Source of the DNA: Vibrio sp. Isolate32
GTDB lineage: Bacteria > Pseudomonadota > Gammaproteobacteria > Enterobacterales > Vibrionaceae
Assembly: GCF_022397955.1 (NCBI RefSeq)
Contig: NZ_JAKEUQ010000022.1
Span: 25,790-89,510 of the forward strand
Direction of reading: 5' to 3'
DNA length: 63,721 nucleotides
This document shows positions 53,116 through 62,073 of this stretch, piece after piece. The notes under the pieces were generated by a model. That model was given only the letters and a program-made list of their open reading frames with translations, was not told the DNA's origin and ran no database searches. The translations under genes and the position numbers were made by a program. Within the stretch, counting starts at the first letter, position 1. Each line of letters begins with the position of its first letter.

Positions 53116-53616
53116 TTACTCCGAAATAGATTCAACAGTTAGACCACGTTTAGCAGCAACCATTTCTGGTGACTTAACGTCTACTAGAGCACCAATCGTT
53201 GCACGAACGATGTTGATAGGGTTCGTAGAACCGTATGCTTTAGAAAGTACGTTATGTACGCCCGCAACTTCAAGTACAGCACGCATTGCACCACCGGCAA
53301 TAACACCTGTACCTTCTGCAGCTGGCTGCATGTAAACTTTAGAGCCCGAATGACGACCTTTCACCGGGTGGTGAAGAGTGCCTTCGTTCAGCGCAACAGT
53401 AACCATGTTACGACGCGCTTTTTCCATTGCTTTTTGAATCGCAGCAGGTACTTCACGAGCTTTGCCGTAACCGAAACCTACACGACCATTACCGTCACCA
53501 ACTACTGTTAGTGCAGTGAAGCTCATGATTCGACCACCTTTAACCGTCTTAGATACACGGTTAACAGCGATTAGCTTTTCTTGCAAATCATTAGCTTGTT
53601 GTTGTTCTTTAGCCAT
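53116..53616 (-). CDS. rpsE: 30S ribosomal protein S5
   Basis: The 166-residue S5 affects decoding accuracy. It has an N-terminal dsRNA-binding-like domain with NRVSKTVKGGRIMSFTALTVVGD (the loop where spectinomycin-resistance changes arise) and a C-terminal domain with GGAMRAVLEVAGV. Confidence 0.99.
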   Translation of the reverse strand: MAKEQQQANDLQEKLIAVNRVSKTVKGGRIMSFTALTVVGDGNGRVGFGYGKAREVPAAIQKAMEKARRNMVTVALNEGTLHHPVKGRHSGSKVYMQPAAEGTGVIAGGAMRAVLEVAGVHNVLSKAYGSTNPINIVRATIGALVDVKSPEMVAAKRGLTVESISE

Positions 53617-53630
53617 CTTCCAACCCTACC

Positions 53631-53984
53631 TTAGAATTTCAGACCAGCTTCGCGAGCAGATTCTGCTAGCGCCGCTACTCGACCGTGGTATTGGAAACCA
53701 GAACGATCGAATGCAACTGAAGCTACGCCTTTTTCAAGAGCGCGCTCAGCAACAGCTTTACCAACTGCTTTAGCTGCATCAACGTTACCAGTGTTCTTAA
53801 CTTGCTCACGGATCGCTTTTTCTACAGTAGAAGCAGCTGCGATAACCTCAGAGCCGTTTGCCGCGATAACTTGTGCGTAAACATGGCGAGGAGTACGGTG
53901 TACTACCAGGCGAGTTGCACCAAGTTCTGCAATCTTACGACGTGCACGTGTAGCACGACGGATGCGAGATGCTTTCTTATCCAT
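53631..53984 (-). CDS. rplR: 50S ribosomal protein L18
   Basis: The 117-residue L18 binds 5S rRNA. It has the features RLVVHRTPRHVYAQVI and the C-terminal FDRSGFQYHGRVAALAESAREAGL. It lies 9 bases after rplF and 14 before rpsE. Confidence 0.99.
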   Translation of the reverse strand: MDKKASRIRRATRARRKIAELGATRLVVHRTPRHVYAQVIAANGSEVIAAASTVEKAIREQVKNTGNVDAAKAVGKAVAERALEKGVASVAFDRSGFQYHGRVAALAESAREAGLKF

Positions 53985-53993
53985 AGTGATACC

Positions 53994-54527
53994 TTACTTC
54001 TTCTTAGCTTCTTTAGTACGCACATTTTCATCTGCGTAACGAACACCTTTACCTTTGTAAGGTTCAGGAGCACGGTAAGAACGAATGTCAGCCGCAACTT
54101 GACCAACTAGCTGCTTGTCACAACCAGTTACAACGATCTCAGTTTGGCTAGGGCACTCAGCTTTAATACCTTCAGGTAGAGCGTGCTCTACTGGGTGAGA
54201 AAAACCAAGAGTTAGAGCTACAGAGTTGCCTTTCATAGCAGCACGGTAACCAACACCCTTTAGAGTTAGCTTCTTAGTGAAGCCCTCTGTAACACCCACA
54301 ACCATGTTGTTAACTAGAGCGCGAGCTGTACCAGCTTGTGCCCATGCGTTAGCAACACCTTCTTTCGGACCGAAAGTTAGGTTGTTTTCTTCCTGTGCAA
54401 TAACTACGGCGTTGTTAAGAACGCGAGTAAGCTCACCTTTGCTACCTTTTACAGTAACTTCTTGGCCGTTTAGTTTCACCTCTACGCCAGCTGGAATAGC
54501 GACAGGTGCTTTAGCAACACGAGACAT
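53994..54527 (-). CDS. rplF: 50S ribosomal protein L6
   Basis: The 177-residue L6 has two similar alpha/beta domains (about 1-80 and 85-175) near the factor-binding site. Landmarks are LKGVGYRA and the C-terminal PEPYKGKGVRYADE. A contiguous neighbour of rpsH. Confidence 0.99.
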   Translation of the reverse strand: MSRVAKAPVAIPAGVEVKLNGQEVTVKGSKGELTRVLNNAVVIAQEENNLTFGPKEGVANAWAQAGTARALVNNMVVGVTEGFTKKLTLKGVGYRAAMKGNSVALTLGFSHPVEHALPEGIKAECPSQTEIVVTGCDKQLVGQVAADIRSYRAPEPYKGKGVRYADENVRTKEAKKK

Positions 54528-54540
54528 AATCTACTCCTTA

Positions 54541-54933
54541 TTAAGCTACGTAACAGATGATTTCACCGCCAAGACCTGCTTTACGAGCAGCACGGTCAGA
54601 CATTAGACCCTTGGAAGTAGAAACAACTGCAATACCAAGACCGCCCATCACTGTTGGTAGAGAGTCTTTATTTTTATAAACTCTTAGACCAGGACGTGAT
54701 ACACGCTTGATTTGCTCGATTACAGGTTTAGCTTGGAAGTACTTAAGAGTAACTTCTAGCTCAGGTTTTGCTTCGCCTTCAACAGCGAAGTCTACGATGT
54801 AACCTTCAGCTTTTAGTAGTGCAGCAATTGCAACTTTAAGCTTTGAAGAAGGCATTTTTACAGCAACTTTGTTTGCTGCCTGACCGTTACGAACGCGGGT
54901 CAGCATATCCGAAATCGGATCTTGCATGCTCAT
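54541..54933 (-). CDS. rpsH: 30S ribosomal protein S8
   Basis: S8 is a central-domain assembly protein and represses the spc operon in E. coli by binding its mRNA. The 130 residues begin MSMQDPISDMLTRVRNGQ and contain the C-terminal STSKGLMSDRAARKAGLGGE. The order rpsN, rpsH, rplF is conserved. Confidence 0.99.
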   Translation of the reverse strand: MSMQDPISDMLTRVRNGQAANKVAVKMPSSKLKVAIAALLKAEGYIVDFAVEGEAKPELEVTLKYFQAKPVIEQIKRVSRPGLRVYKNKDSLPTVMGGLGIAVVSTSKGLMSDRAARKAGLGGEIICYVA

Positions 54934-54962
54934 AAGATTTACTCCAAATGATTAAGTGGCAA

Positions 54963-55268
54963 TTACCAGCTAGCCTTACGAAGACCCGGAATCTCGCCTT
55001 TCATGCAAGCTTCACGAACCTTAATGCGGCTTAGACCGAATTTACGTAGGTAACCGTGTGGACGACCAGTTTGGTTGCAACGGTTACGCTGACGTGATGC
55101 ACTTGAATCACGTGGAAGAGATTGCAGTTTAAGAACCGCATTCCAACGATCTTCTTCAGATGCGTTTACATCGCTAATGATAACTTTTAGCGCAGAACGC
55201 TTTTCAGCGAACTTAGCTACTAGTTTTGCACGTTTAGCTTCACGTGCTTTCATTGATTGTTTAGCCAT
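54963..55268 (-). CDS. rpsN: 30S ribosomal protein S14, zinc-free long type
   Basis: The 101-residue S14 is the long form. The region RQRNRCNQTGRPHG lacks the CxxC pairs of the short zinc-binding type. The ATG at 55268 gives the family length; a longer in-frame extension overlaps rplE and is discarded. It follows rplE after 16 bases. Confidence 0.98.
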   Translation of the reverse strand: MAKQSMKAREAKRAKLVAKFAEKRSALKVIISDVNASEEDRWNAVLKLQSLPRDSSASRQRNRCNQTGRPHGYLRKFGLSRIKVREACMKGEIPGLRKASW

Positions 55269-55284
55269 AACAGTAACCCTACCC

Positions 55285-55824
55285 TTACTTACGGAATGGG
55301 AAGTTAAAGGCAGCCAGCAGAGCTCGGCCTTCCTCATCGGAACCCGCAGAAGTCGTGATAGTGATATCAAGACCGCGGACACGATCGACTTTATCGTAGT
55401 CGATTTCCGGAAAGATGATTTGCTCGCGAACGCCCATGCTGTAGTTACCGCGACCGTCAAAAGACTTAGCGCTAACACCACGGAAATCACGTACACGTGG
55501 AAGTGCGATAGAGATTAAACGCTCTAAAAATTCCCACATGCGCTCACCACGCAAGGTTACTTTACAACCAATTGGGTAGCCTTCACGAATTTTAAAACCA
55601 GCTACAGATTTACGCGCTTTAGTGATAAGTGGCTTTTGACCAGAGATCGTTGCCATATCAGCTGCTGCGTTTTCTAGCAGTTTCTTATCGTTGATTGCTT
55701 CACCAACGCCCATGTTTAGGGTGATTTTCTCAATCCTAGGGACTTGCATGACGCTTGTGTAGCTGAACTCTTTGGTAAGCTCAGCGACTACAGACGACTT
55801 GTAGTAATCATGCAGTTTCGCCAT
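55285..55824 (-). CDS. rplE: 50S ribosomal protein L5
   Basis: The 179-residue L5 binds 5S rRNA and forms an inter-subunit bridge. Landmarks are IEKITLNMGVGEAI, GQKPLITKARKSVAGFKIREG and the C-terminal LDITITTSAGSDEEGRALL. In E. coli the S8 repressor site lies at the start of rplE; no such site was proven here. Confidence 0.99.
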   Translation of the reverse strand: MAKLHDYYKSSVVAELTKEFSYTSVMQVPRIEKITLNMGVGEAINDKKLLENAAADMATISGQKPLITKARKSVAGFKIREGYPIGCKVTLRGERMWEFLERLISIALPRVRDFRGVSAKSFDGRGNYSMGVREQIIFPEIDYDKVDRVRGLDITITTSAGSDEEGRALLAAFNFPFRK

Positions 55825-55848
55825 AGTAGAACTCCAAATTACTTCTAA

Positions 55849-56166
55849 TTAGTTAGAAACAGTTTCGCCGTTAGATTTGAAGAAACGAACTTTCTTGCCA
55901 TCTTCGATACGGAAACCGATACGGTCTGCTTTACCAGTAGCCGCGTTAAAAACTGCAACGTTAGAAGCGTCAATAGCTGCTTCTTGTTCAACGATGCCAC
56001 CTTGTTGACCTAGAGCCGGAACCGGCTTTTGGTGTTTCTTAACAAGGTTGATGCCTTCAACGATAACTTTACCAGTTGTCAGAACCTTAGTTACTTTACC
56101 TTTCTTGCCTTTATCTTTACCAGCAAGAATGATTACTTCGTCATTACGACGGATTTTAGCTGCCAT
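55849..56166 (-). CDS. rplX: 50S ribosomal protein L24
   Basis: The 105-residue L24 has an N-terminal KOW motif with IRRNDEVIILAGKDKGKKGKV that binds 23S rRNA and starts assembly. It starts 11 bases after the rplN stop. Confidence 0.99.
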   Translation of the reverse strand: MAAKIRRNDEVIILAGKDKGKKGKVTKVLTTGKVIVEGINLVKKHQKPVPALGQQGGIVEQEAAIDASNVAVFNAATGKADRIGFRIEDGKKVRFFKSNGETVSN

Positions 56167-56177
56167 ATTGCCGCTCC

Positions 56178-56549
56178 TTACAGAACTTCAGGTGCTAGTG
56201 ATACAATCTTCATGAATTTCGCGTTACGAAGTTCACGAGTCACAGGACCAAAGATACGTGTGCCGACTGGTTGCTCAGTAGTGTCGTTTAACAATACACA
56301 AGCATTACTGTCGAAGCGAATGACAGAACCGTCTGGGCGACGAACGCCTTTACGGGTGCGCACTACTACCGCCTTCAGAACATCACCTTTTTTTACTTTA
56401 CCGCGAGGAATTGCTTCCTTAACTGTAACTTTGATGATGTCACCGATATGTGCATAACGGCGGTGAGAGCCACCCAGAACCTTAATACACATTACCTTGC
56501 GCGCGCCAGAGTTATCTGCTGCGTCAAGTGTACTTTGCATCTGGATCAT
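56178..56549 (-). CDS. rplN: 50S ribosomal protein L14
   Basis: The 123-residue L14 begins MIQMQSTLDAADNSGARKVMCI and ends near RELRNAKFMKIVSLAPEVL. It is the first gene of the spc operon, behind a separate promoter region and after the S10-operon terminator. Confidence 0.99.
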   Translation of the reverse strand: MIQMQSTLDAADNSGARKVMCIKVLGGSHRRYAHIGDIIKVTVKEAIPRGKVKKGDVLKAVVVRTRKGVRRPDGSVIRFDSNACVLLNDTTEQPVGTRIFGPVTRELRNAKFMKIVSLAPEVL

Positions 56550-56618
56550 TGTTAGTGCTCCGCTAAATATTAAAACTAGACCCTCTCGGGTCGGGCTGCC
56601 TCTTTAAAAGGGACGCGA

Positions 56619-56624
56619 ATTGTA
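56619..56624 (-). promoter_or_regulatory. Possible spc operon promoter -10 element
   Basis: TACAAT stands on the minus strand 70 bases before rplN. No good -35 at 17 bases is obvious, so this is tentative. A small GACCC/GGGTC hairpin with a GAGA loop lies at 56579-56592 in the leader. Confidence 0.35.
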
Positions 56625-56650
56625 CCACCCTTTTTTTAAATTGGGTAGAC

Positions 56651-56690
56651 AAAAAACAAGCGGCCCCAAAAATAATTTGGAGCCGCTTAT
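56651..56690 (-). terminator. Terminator after rpsQ, between the S10 and spc operons
   Basis: Read on the minus strand, AAGCGGC pairs with GCCGCTT (then one mismatch and further pairs) around an AT-rich loop, followed by TTTTTTG. It probably ends or attenuates the S10 operon before spc. Confidence 0.75.
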
Positions 56691-56710
56691 AAGTTATAGA
56701 ATTACAAAGA

Positions 56711-56965
56711 TTAAATCTTCGCTTTTTCTAGAACTTTAACCAATGTCCAAGACTTAGTCTTAGACAGAGGACGACACTCAGCGATTTCAACTTTGTCGCC
56801 TAGGCCACAAGTGTTGTCTTCGTCGTGTGCGTGTACTTTAGTCGTGCGTTTAACGTATTTACCGTAAATTGGGTGTTTTACAGTACGTTCGATAGCAACA
56901 ACGATAGACTTATCCATCTTGTCACTTACTACACGGCCTTGCTGGATGCGGTTAGTTTCGCTCAT
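56711..56965 (-). CDS. rpsQ: 30S ribosomal protein S17
   Basis: The 84-residue S17 has an OB fold with QGRVVSDKMDKSIVVAIERTVKHPIYGKYVKR. It overlaps the rpmC stop by one base and is the last gene of the S10 operon. Confidence 0.99.
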   Translation of the reverse strand: MSETNRIQQGRVVSDKMDKSIVVAIERTVKHPIYGKYVKRTTKVHAHDEDNTCGLGDKVEIAECRPLSKTKSWTLVKVLEKAKI

Positions 56966-57156
56966 TATGCGCCTGCCTTTTCGGTCAAAACAGTTTTCAC
57001 ACGTGCGATATCACGGCGTACAGCTTTTAGAGTATGAGTTTGCTGAAGCTGACCAGTCGCAGCTTGCATGCGCAAGTTGAACTGTTCACGTAGCAAATTC
57101 AATAGCTCAGCGTTAAGCTCTTCAACGTTCTTTTCGCGTAGATCTTGTGCTTTCAT
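56965..57156 (-). CDS. rpmC: 50S ribosomal protein L29
   Basis: The 63-residue L29 lines the exit tunnel near trigger factor. Its features are MKAQDLREKN, NAELLNLLREQFNLRMQ and the C-terminal RRDIARVKTVL. The ATG at 57156 shares bases with the rplP stop. Confidence 0.98.
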   Translation of the reverse strand: MKAQDLREKNVEELNAELLNLLREQFNLRMQAATGQLQQTHTLKAVRRDIARVKTVLTEKAGA

Positions 57157-57566
57157 CACATCACCTGCTTAGTTACAAAAGTAGTTTTAACAGGCAGTTT
57201 ACGTGCCGCTAGGCGGAACGCTTCACGTGCCAACTCTTCAGGTACGCCATTCATTTCGTACATAACTTTGCCAGGTTGGATTTGAGCAACCCAGTACGCT
57301 ACTGAACCTTTACCTTTACCTTGACGAACTTCAAGAGGCTTTTCAGTAATCGGTTTATCTGGGAATACACGAATCCAGATTTGACCTTGACGCTTAATGT
57401 GACGTGTCATAGCACGACGTGCCGCTTCGATTTGACGTGCAGTTAGACGACCACGGCCAACAGCTTTAAGACCGAATTCGCCGAAGCTTACTTCAGTACC
57501 TTTAGCTAGACCACGGTTACGACCAGTCATAACCTTGCGGAACTTAGTACGTTTTGGTTGTAGCAT
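57156..57566 (-). CDS. rplP: 50S ribosomal protein L16
   Basis: The 136-residue L16 takes part in A-site tRNA placement. It has KFRKVMTGRNRGLAKGTEVSFG and RRAMTRHIKRQGQIWIRVFPD. One base is shared with rpmC. Confidence 0.99.
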   Translation of the reverse strand: MLQPKRTKFRKVMTGRNRGLAKGTEVSFGEFGLKAVGRGRLTARQIEAARRAMTRHIKRQGQIWIRVFPDKPITEKPLEVRQGKGKGSVAYWVAQIQPGKVMYEMNGVPEELAREAFRLAARKLPVKTTFVTKQVM

Positions 57567-57577
57567 CGTTCGACTCC

Positions 57578-58276
57578 TTACTTACGGCCTTTACGCTGCT
57601 TCTTAGGCTTATCGCCTTTTGGCTCTACTGCGTTAGCAGCTGGCATACCGCCTAGAATCTCACCTTTGAAGATCCAAACTTTAATGCCGATCACACCGTA
57701 TTGAGTGTGAGCCGAAGAAGTTGCGTAATCAATGTCTGCACGTAGAGTGTGTAGAGGCACACGGCCTTCACGGTACCACTCAGAACGTGCGATTTCAGCA
57801 CCGCCAAGACGGCCGCCTACTTGTACTTTGATGCCTTTAGCGCCTAGACGCATAGCATTTTGTACCGCACGCTTCATTGCACGACGGAACATAACACGAC
57901 GCTCTAGTTGAGACGCGATGCTATCAGCTACAAGCTGACCATCTAGCTCAGGCTTACGTACTTCAGCGATGTTAATTTGCGCTGGTACACCTGCGATTTT
58001 AGCTACAGCTGCGCGTAGCTTCTCTACGTCTTCACCTTTCTTACCGATAACAACGCCAGGGCGAGCAGTGTGAATAGTCACACGGATGCTCTTAGCTGGA
58101 CGCTCGATAACGATACGAGATAATGATGCTTTTTGTAGTTCCTTGGTAAGGAACTGACGTACCTTGAAGTCGCCGTCTAGGTTGTCAGCGAATTCGTTGG
58201 TATTAGCAAACCATGTAGCATTCCAAGGCTTAACGATGCCAAGACGAATACCATTAGGATGTACTTTCTGACCCAT
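57578..58276 (-). CDS. rpsC: 30S ribosomal protein S3
   Basis: S3 lies at the mRNA entrance and has helicase-like function. The 232-residue protein has an N-terminal KH domain ([18 protein letters not shown], about 60-90) and a C-terminal domain with [24 protein letters not shown] lysine-rich tail ends the chain. Confidence 0.99.
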
Positions 58277-58294
58277 TGCTTACTCTCCTAGTCT

Positions 58295-58627
58295 TTAGCG
58301 ATCTGCTACAACAATAGTGATGTGGCTTGAACGCTTCAAGATACGATCCGCACGACCTTTAGCACGAGGCATAATACGCTTCATGATAGGGCCCTCATCT
58401 ACGAAGATTTTAGCGACATTTAGATCGTCGATATCTGCACCTTCGTTATGTTCCGCGTTAGCGATAGCTGACTCAAGAACCTTCTTAACCAATACAGCAG
58501 CTTTTTTGTTGCTGAAAGTTAGAATTTCTAGAGCTTGGTCTACCGACTTACCGCGAATTTGGTCTGCAACTAAGCGAGCTTTCTGTGGAGAAATACGAGC
58601 AAAGTTATGTTTAGCTAAAGCTTCCAT
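58295..58627 (-). CDS. rplV: 50S ribosomal protein L22
   Basis: The 110-residue L22 extends a beta-hairpin into the exit tunnel, where changes give macrolide resistance; the tip lies near IMPRAKGRADRILKR. The second of two adjacent ATG codons is used because the family begins MEALAKH and AGGAG is better spaced from it. Confidence 0.98.
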   Translation of the reverse strand: MEALAKHNFARISPQKARLVADQIRGKSVDQALEILTFSNKKAAVLVKKVLESAIANAEHNEGADIDDLNVAKIFVDEGPIMKRIMPRAKGRADRILKRSSHITIVVADR

Positions 58628-58637
58628 CATCTACTCC

Positions 58638-58916
58638 TTATTTCTTCTTAGCTTTCTTATCTGCAGCATGACCGCGATAAGTACGAGTTGGTGCAAATTC
58701 GCCCAGTTTGTGACCGATCATTTCTTCGGTAACGAAAACTGGAACGTGCTGACGACCATTATGGACAGCGATGGTCAAACCAATCATTGTTGGGATGATC
58801 ATTGAGCGACGGGACCAAGTCTTAATAGGCTTTTTGTCTCCGCTTTCCACCGCTTTCTCTACCTTCTTCAGCAAGTGTAGGTCAATAAAAGGACCTTTCT
58901 TGAGAGAACGTGGCAT
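58638..58916 (-). CDS. rpsS: 30S ribosomal protein S19
   Basis: The 92-residue S19 sits in the 30S head with S13. It shows MPRSLKKGPFIDLHLLKKVEKA, TWSRRSMIIP and FVTEEMIGHKLGEFAPTRTYRGH. Confidence 0.99.
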   Translation of the reverse strand: MPRSLKKGPFIDLHLLKKVEKAVESGDKKPIKTWSRRSMIIPTMIGLTIAVHNGRQHVPVFVTEEMIGHKLGEFAPTRTYRGHAADKKAKKK

Positions 58917-58935
58917 GGCGATTCCTCTTTATAAA

Positions 58936-59760
58936 TTATTTAGTGCGACGACGTACGATGTACTTGTCAGTGCGCTTGTTCTTACGAGTCTTGAAGCCCT
59001 TAGTAGGAACGCCCCAAGGAGAAACTGGGTGACGACCACCAGATGTGCGGCCTTCACCACCACCATGTGGGTGATCCACCGGGTTCATTACTACACCACG
59101 TACGGTTGGACGTACGCCGCGCCAGCGTGAAGCACCAGCTTTACCAAGTTCACGTAGCATATGCTCAGAGTTACCAACTTCACCGATCGTTGCACGACCT
59201 TCAGAAAGTACTTTGCGCATCTCACCAGAACGTAGACGGATAGTTACGTATGCACCATCGCGAGCGATGATTTGAGCATAAGCACCAGCCGAACGAGCTA
59301 GTTGAGCACCTTTACCAGGCTTAAGTTCAACACAGTGTACAGTAGAACCTACTGGGATGTTGCGCATCGGCAGAGTGTTACCTGCTTTGATTGGCGCATC
59401 TACACCAGATTGGATCTGGTCACCTGCGTTAACACCTTTAGGTGCAATGATGTAACGACGCTCACCGTCTGCGTACAGAACTAGAGCGATGTTAGCACTA
59501 CGGTTTGGATCGTATTCTAGACGCTCAACTTTCGCTGGGATGCCATCTTTAGTACGTTTGAAGTCAATCAGACGGTAATGGTGCTTGTGACCACCACCGA
59601 TGTGACGTACTGTAATACGACCGTTGTTGTTACGACCACCGTTCTTAGAGTTTTTCTCTAGAAGTGGTGCGTATGGCTTACCCTTGTGCAGGTCAGCGTT
59701 AACAACTTTAACGACGTGACGACGACCAGGGGAAGTCGGCTTACATTTAACAATAGCCAT
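58936..59760 (-). CDS. rplB: 50S ribosomal protein L2
   Basis: L2 is needed for subunit joining and peptidyl transfer. The 274-residue protein has an OB-fold domain and SH3-like domain. The key PVDHPHGGGEGRTSGGRHPVSPWG region includes the functionally important histidine (equivalent to H229). It lies between rplW and rpsS. Confidence 0.99.
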   Translation of the reverse strand: MAIVKCKPTSPGRRHVVKVVNADLHKGKPYAPLLEKNSKNGGRNNNGRITVRHIGGGHKHHYRLIDFKRTKDGIPAKVERLEYDPNRSANIALVLYADGERRYIIAPKGVNAGDQIQSGVDAPIKAGNTLPMRNIPVGSTVHCVELKPGKGAQLARSAGAYAQIIARDGAYVTIRLRSGEMRKVLSEGRATIGEVGNSEHMLRELGKAGASRWRGVRPTVRGVVMNPVDHPHGGGEGRTSGGRHPVSPWGVPTKGFKTRKNKRTDKYIVRRRTK

Positions 59761-59774
59761 TTTTACTACTCCTG

Positions 59775-60077
59775 TTATTCCGCGCCGCCAACGAAGTCAA
59801 GATCTTGACCTTCTTTCAAAGTAACGTAGGCTTTCTTAACGTCTGAACGACGGCCTTCACGCATACCTTGACGTTTGGTCTTACCCTTTAATACAAGAGT
59901 ATTTACAGACTTAACTTCAACTTCAAATAGCTTTTCTACAGCTGCTTTGATCTCTTTCTTAGTTGCATCTTTAGCTACTTTGAAAACGATAGTGTTCGCT
60001 TTCTCAGCTGCCATAGTTGCTTTTTCAGAGATGTGCGGAGCACGTAGAACTTTTAAGATACGCTCTTCAGTGATCAT
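59775..60077 (-). CDS. rplW: 50S ribosomal protein L23
   Basis: The 100-residue L23 lies at the exit and docks trigger factor and SRP. It has RILKVLRAPHISEKATM and VEVKSVNTLVLKGKTKR. It overlaps rplD by four bases. Confidence 0.99.
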   Translation of the reverse strand: MITEERILKVLRAPHISEKATMAAEKANTIVFKVAKDATKKEIKAAVEKLFEVEVKSVNTLVLKGKTKRQGMREGRRSDVKKAYVTLKEGQDLDFVGGAE

Positions 60078-60676
60078 GCTAGCATCTCCTCAACTTGCTT
60101 AACTGCGTCAGCAGTCATTAGAACCTTGTCGAAAGCGATTAGTGATACTGGATCAACACCAGCAACATCACGTGCGTCTACTTTGTATAGGTTACGAGCA
60201 GCTAAGAATAGATTTTCATCTACTTCGCCAGTAACAATCAGAACGTCGCTTAGCTCAAGCTCTTTAAGCTTAGCTACAAGTTCTTTTGTTTTTGGTGCTT
60301 CTACAGAGAAGTTATCAACAACGATTAAACGCTCTTGACGAACTAGCTCAGAAAGAATGCTCTTCATAGCACCGCGGTACATTTTTTTGTTTACTTTTTG
60401 GCTGTGATCTTGTGGTTTCGCAGCAAAAGTAACGCCACCTGTACGCCAGATTGGGCTACGAATTGTACCAGCACGTGCGCGGCCAGTACCTTTTTGACGC
60501 CATGGCTTAGCGCCACCGCCAGATACTTCAGAACGAGTCTTTTGAGCACGAGTACCTTGACGAGCACCTGCTGCATATGCAACAACTACTTGGTGTACAA
60601 GAGCTTCGTTGAAGTCACGTCCGAAAGTAGTCTCGGAAACAGTTAGTGCATCAGCACCTTTAACCATCAATTCCAT
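60074..60676 (-). CDS. rplD: 50S ribosomal protein L4
   Basis: The 200-residue L4 has a long loop reaching into the exit tunnel (GGGAKPWRQKGTGRARAG, about 54-71) where macrolide-resistance changes arise. In gammaproteobacteria L4 also represses the S10 operon through the leader upstream of rpsJ. Confidence 0.99.
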   Translation of the reverse strand: MELMVKGADALTVSETTFGRDFNEALVHQVVVAYAAGARQGTRAQKTRSEVSGGGAKPWRQKGTGRARAGTIRSPIWRTGGVTFAAKPQDHSQKVNKKMYRGAMKSILSELVRQERLIVVDNFSVEAPKTKELVAKLKELELSDVLIVTGEVDENLFLAARNLYKVDARDVAGVDPVSLIAFDKVLMTADAVKQVEEMLA

Positions 60677-60692
60677 TACTTACTCCTAGACG

Positions 60693-61322
60693 TTATGCTT
60701 TAACAGCAGGTTTTACGATCACGTTTCCGCCTGTTGAGCCCGGTACTGCACCTTTAATAAGGAGTAGATTGCGCTCAGCGTCAACACGTACGATCTCTAG
60801 GTTTTGAGTCGTTACACGCTCAGCACCCATGTGACCTGCCATTTTCTTGCCTTTAAACACGCGGCCTGGAGTTTGACATTGGCCAATTGAACCCGGTGCG
60901 CGGTGAGACAAAGAGTTACCGTGAGTCATATCTTGAGTAGAGAAGTTCCAACGCTTGATAGCGCCTTGGAAGCCTTTACCTTTAGATGTACCAGTAACGT
61001 CTACTTTTTTAATTTCGTTGAAAAGTTCTACGTTTAGCTCAGCGCCAACTTCAAACTCTTCGCCGTTTTCTAAACGGAATTCCCAAAGACCGCGACCTGC
61101 TTCTACACCCGCTTTCGCGAAGTGACCAGCTTCAGGTTTAGTTACACGGTTAGCTTTCTTAGCACCAGTAGTTACTTGGATTGCTGCGTAGCCGTCTGTC
61201 TCAAGAGTTTTAACTTGAGAAATACGGTTCGCTTCAACCTCAACAACAGTTACTGGGATAGAAACGCCTTCTTCAGTAAATACGCGGGTCATACCCACTT
61301 TACGTCCGACTAGACCAATCAT
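60693..61322 (-). CDS. rplC: 50S ribosomal protein L3
   Basis: The 209-residue L3 approaches the peptidyl transferase centre. Features are [33 protein letters not shown] (with the hydroxylated or methylated Q/N region in relatives) and [24 protein letters not shown]. Confidence 0.99.
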
Positions 61323-61336
61323 TATTCTTATCTCCC

Positions 61337-61648
61337 TTAACCTAGGCTGATTTGAACATCAACGCCAGCTGCAAGATCAAGACGCATTAGAGCATCAACA
61401 GTTTTATCTGTTGGCTCAACGATGTCGATCAAACGCTTGTGAGTACGAATTTCGTACTGGTCACGTGCATCTTTGTTGACGTGTGGAGAGGTAAGAACAG
61501 TGAAACGCTCTTTACGAGTAGGTAGTGGAATAGGACCACGAACCTGGGCGCCAGTACGTTTTGCTGTTTCAACGATTTCCGCAGTTGAAGCATCGATTAG
61601 CTTGTAATCAAACGCTTTAAGGCGGATACGAATACGTTGGTTCTGCAT
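61337..61648 (-). CDS. rpsJ: 30S ribosomal protein S10 / NusE
   Basis: S10 also acts as NusE in antitermination. The 103-residue protein has [19 protein letters not shown] and [29 protein letters not shown]. The ATG at 61648 gives the family length; an earlier non-ATG start five codons upstream is not used. It is the first gene of the S10 operon. Confidence 0.99.
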
Positions 61649-61899
61649 GAGACAGAGCTCCAATTATTAAAAATTACACAAACAATATCGCCACTCAAAC
61701 CCGATAAAACGAGAGAATGCCGATTGATTTATGTGAAACCGTAGCATCCAAAATTAGGACGCATTGTCAGTTAACTTTTGAAGCAAACAAGAAGTTTACT
61801 ATTTTTATTAACCGCGAACATAAGCTGAGTATACATTACTAGGTAAAACCTACTCCTCAGTGCTCATTGGTTCACAACCAGCTTAAGCCAGTTCGATGC
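61649..61899 (-). promoter_or_regulatory. S10 operon leader, probable L4-responsive attenuator
   Basis: About 245 bases of untranslated RNA precede rpsJ. In E. coli and related genera L4 binds this leader to cause both attenuation and translational block; a similar role is inferred from the length and position. Several short stems (for example AGGTTTTACCT) are visible but the fold was not modelled. The stretch 61649-62073 otherwise contains only the S10 promoter and the hairpin beyond bfr. Confidence 0.6.
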
Positions 61900-61927
61900 A
61901 TTATACAGATCACACTTTAACTTGCAA
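61900..61927 (-). promoter_or_regulatory. S10 operon promoter
   Basis: On the minus strand TTGCAA and TATAAT are 16 bases apart, and the -10 is perfect to consensus. It stands about 245 bases before rpsJ and is the only strong promoter in the gap. Confidence 0.75.
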
Positions 61928-62021
61928 GCTGTGTTTGAAAAATAATCGCAGAATCGATTTGAGGGGATAAGTGGGGAGTTTTGATTGCGCGGTAGTGCCC
62001 TACAGTCGAAAATTGTAAGCA

Positions 62022-62056
62022 AGGTAACAGCTCAGTTTAAGCCTCAGCTGTTACCT
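62022..62056. repeat. 11-bp inverted repeat downstream of bfr
   Basis: AGGTAACAGCT and AGCTGTTACCT pair perfectly around 13 bases. The stem starts 17 bases after the bfr stop. A T-rich tail is on the plus strand side, so its use as a terminator for the minus-strand bfr transcript is not certain. Confidence 0.65.
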
Positions 62057-62073
62057 CTTTTAATTGCTAAGTT

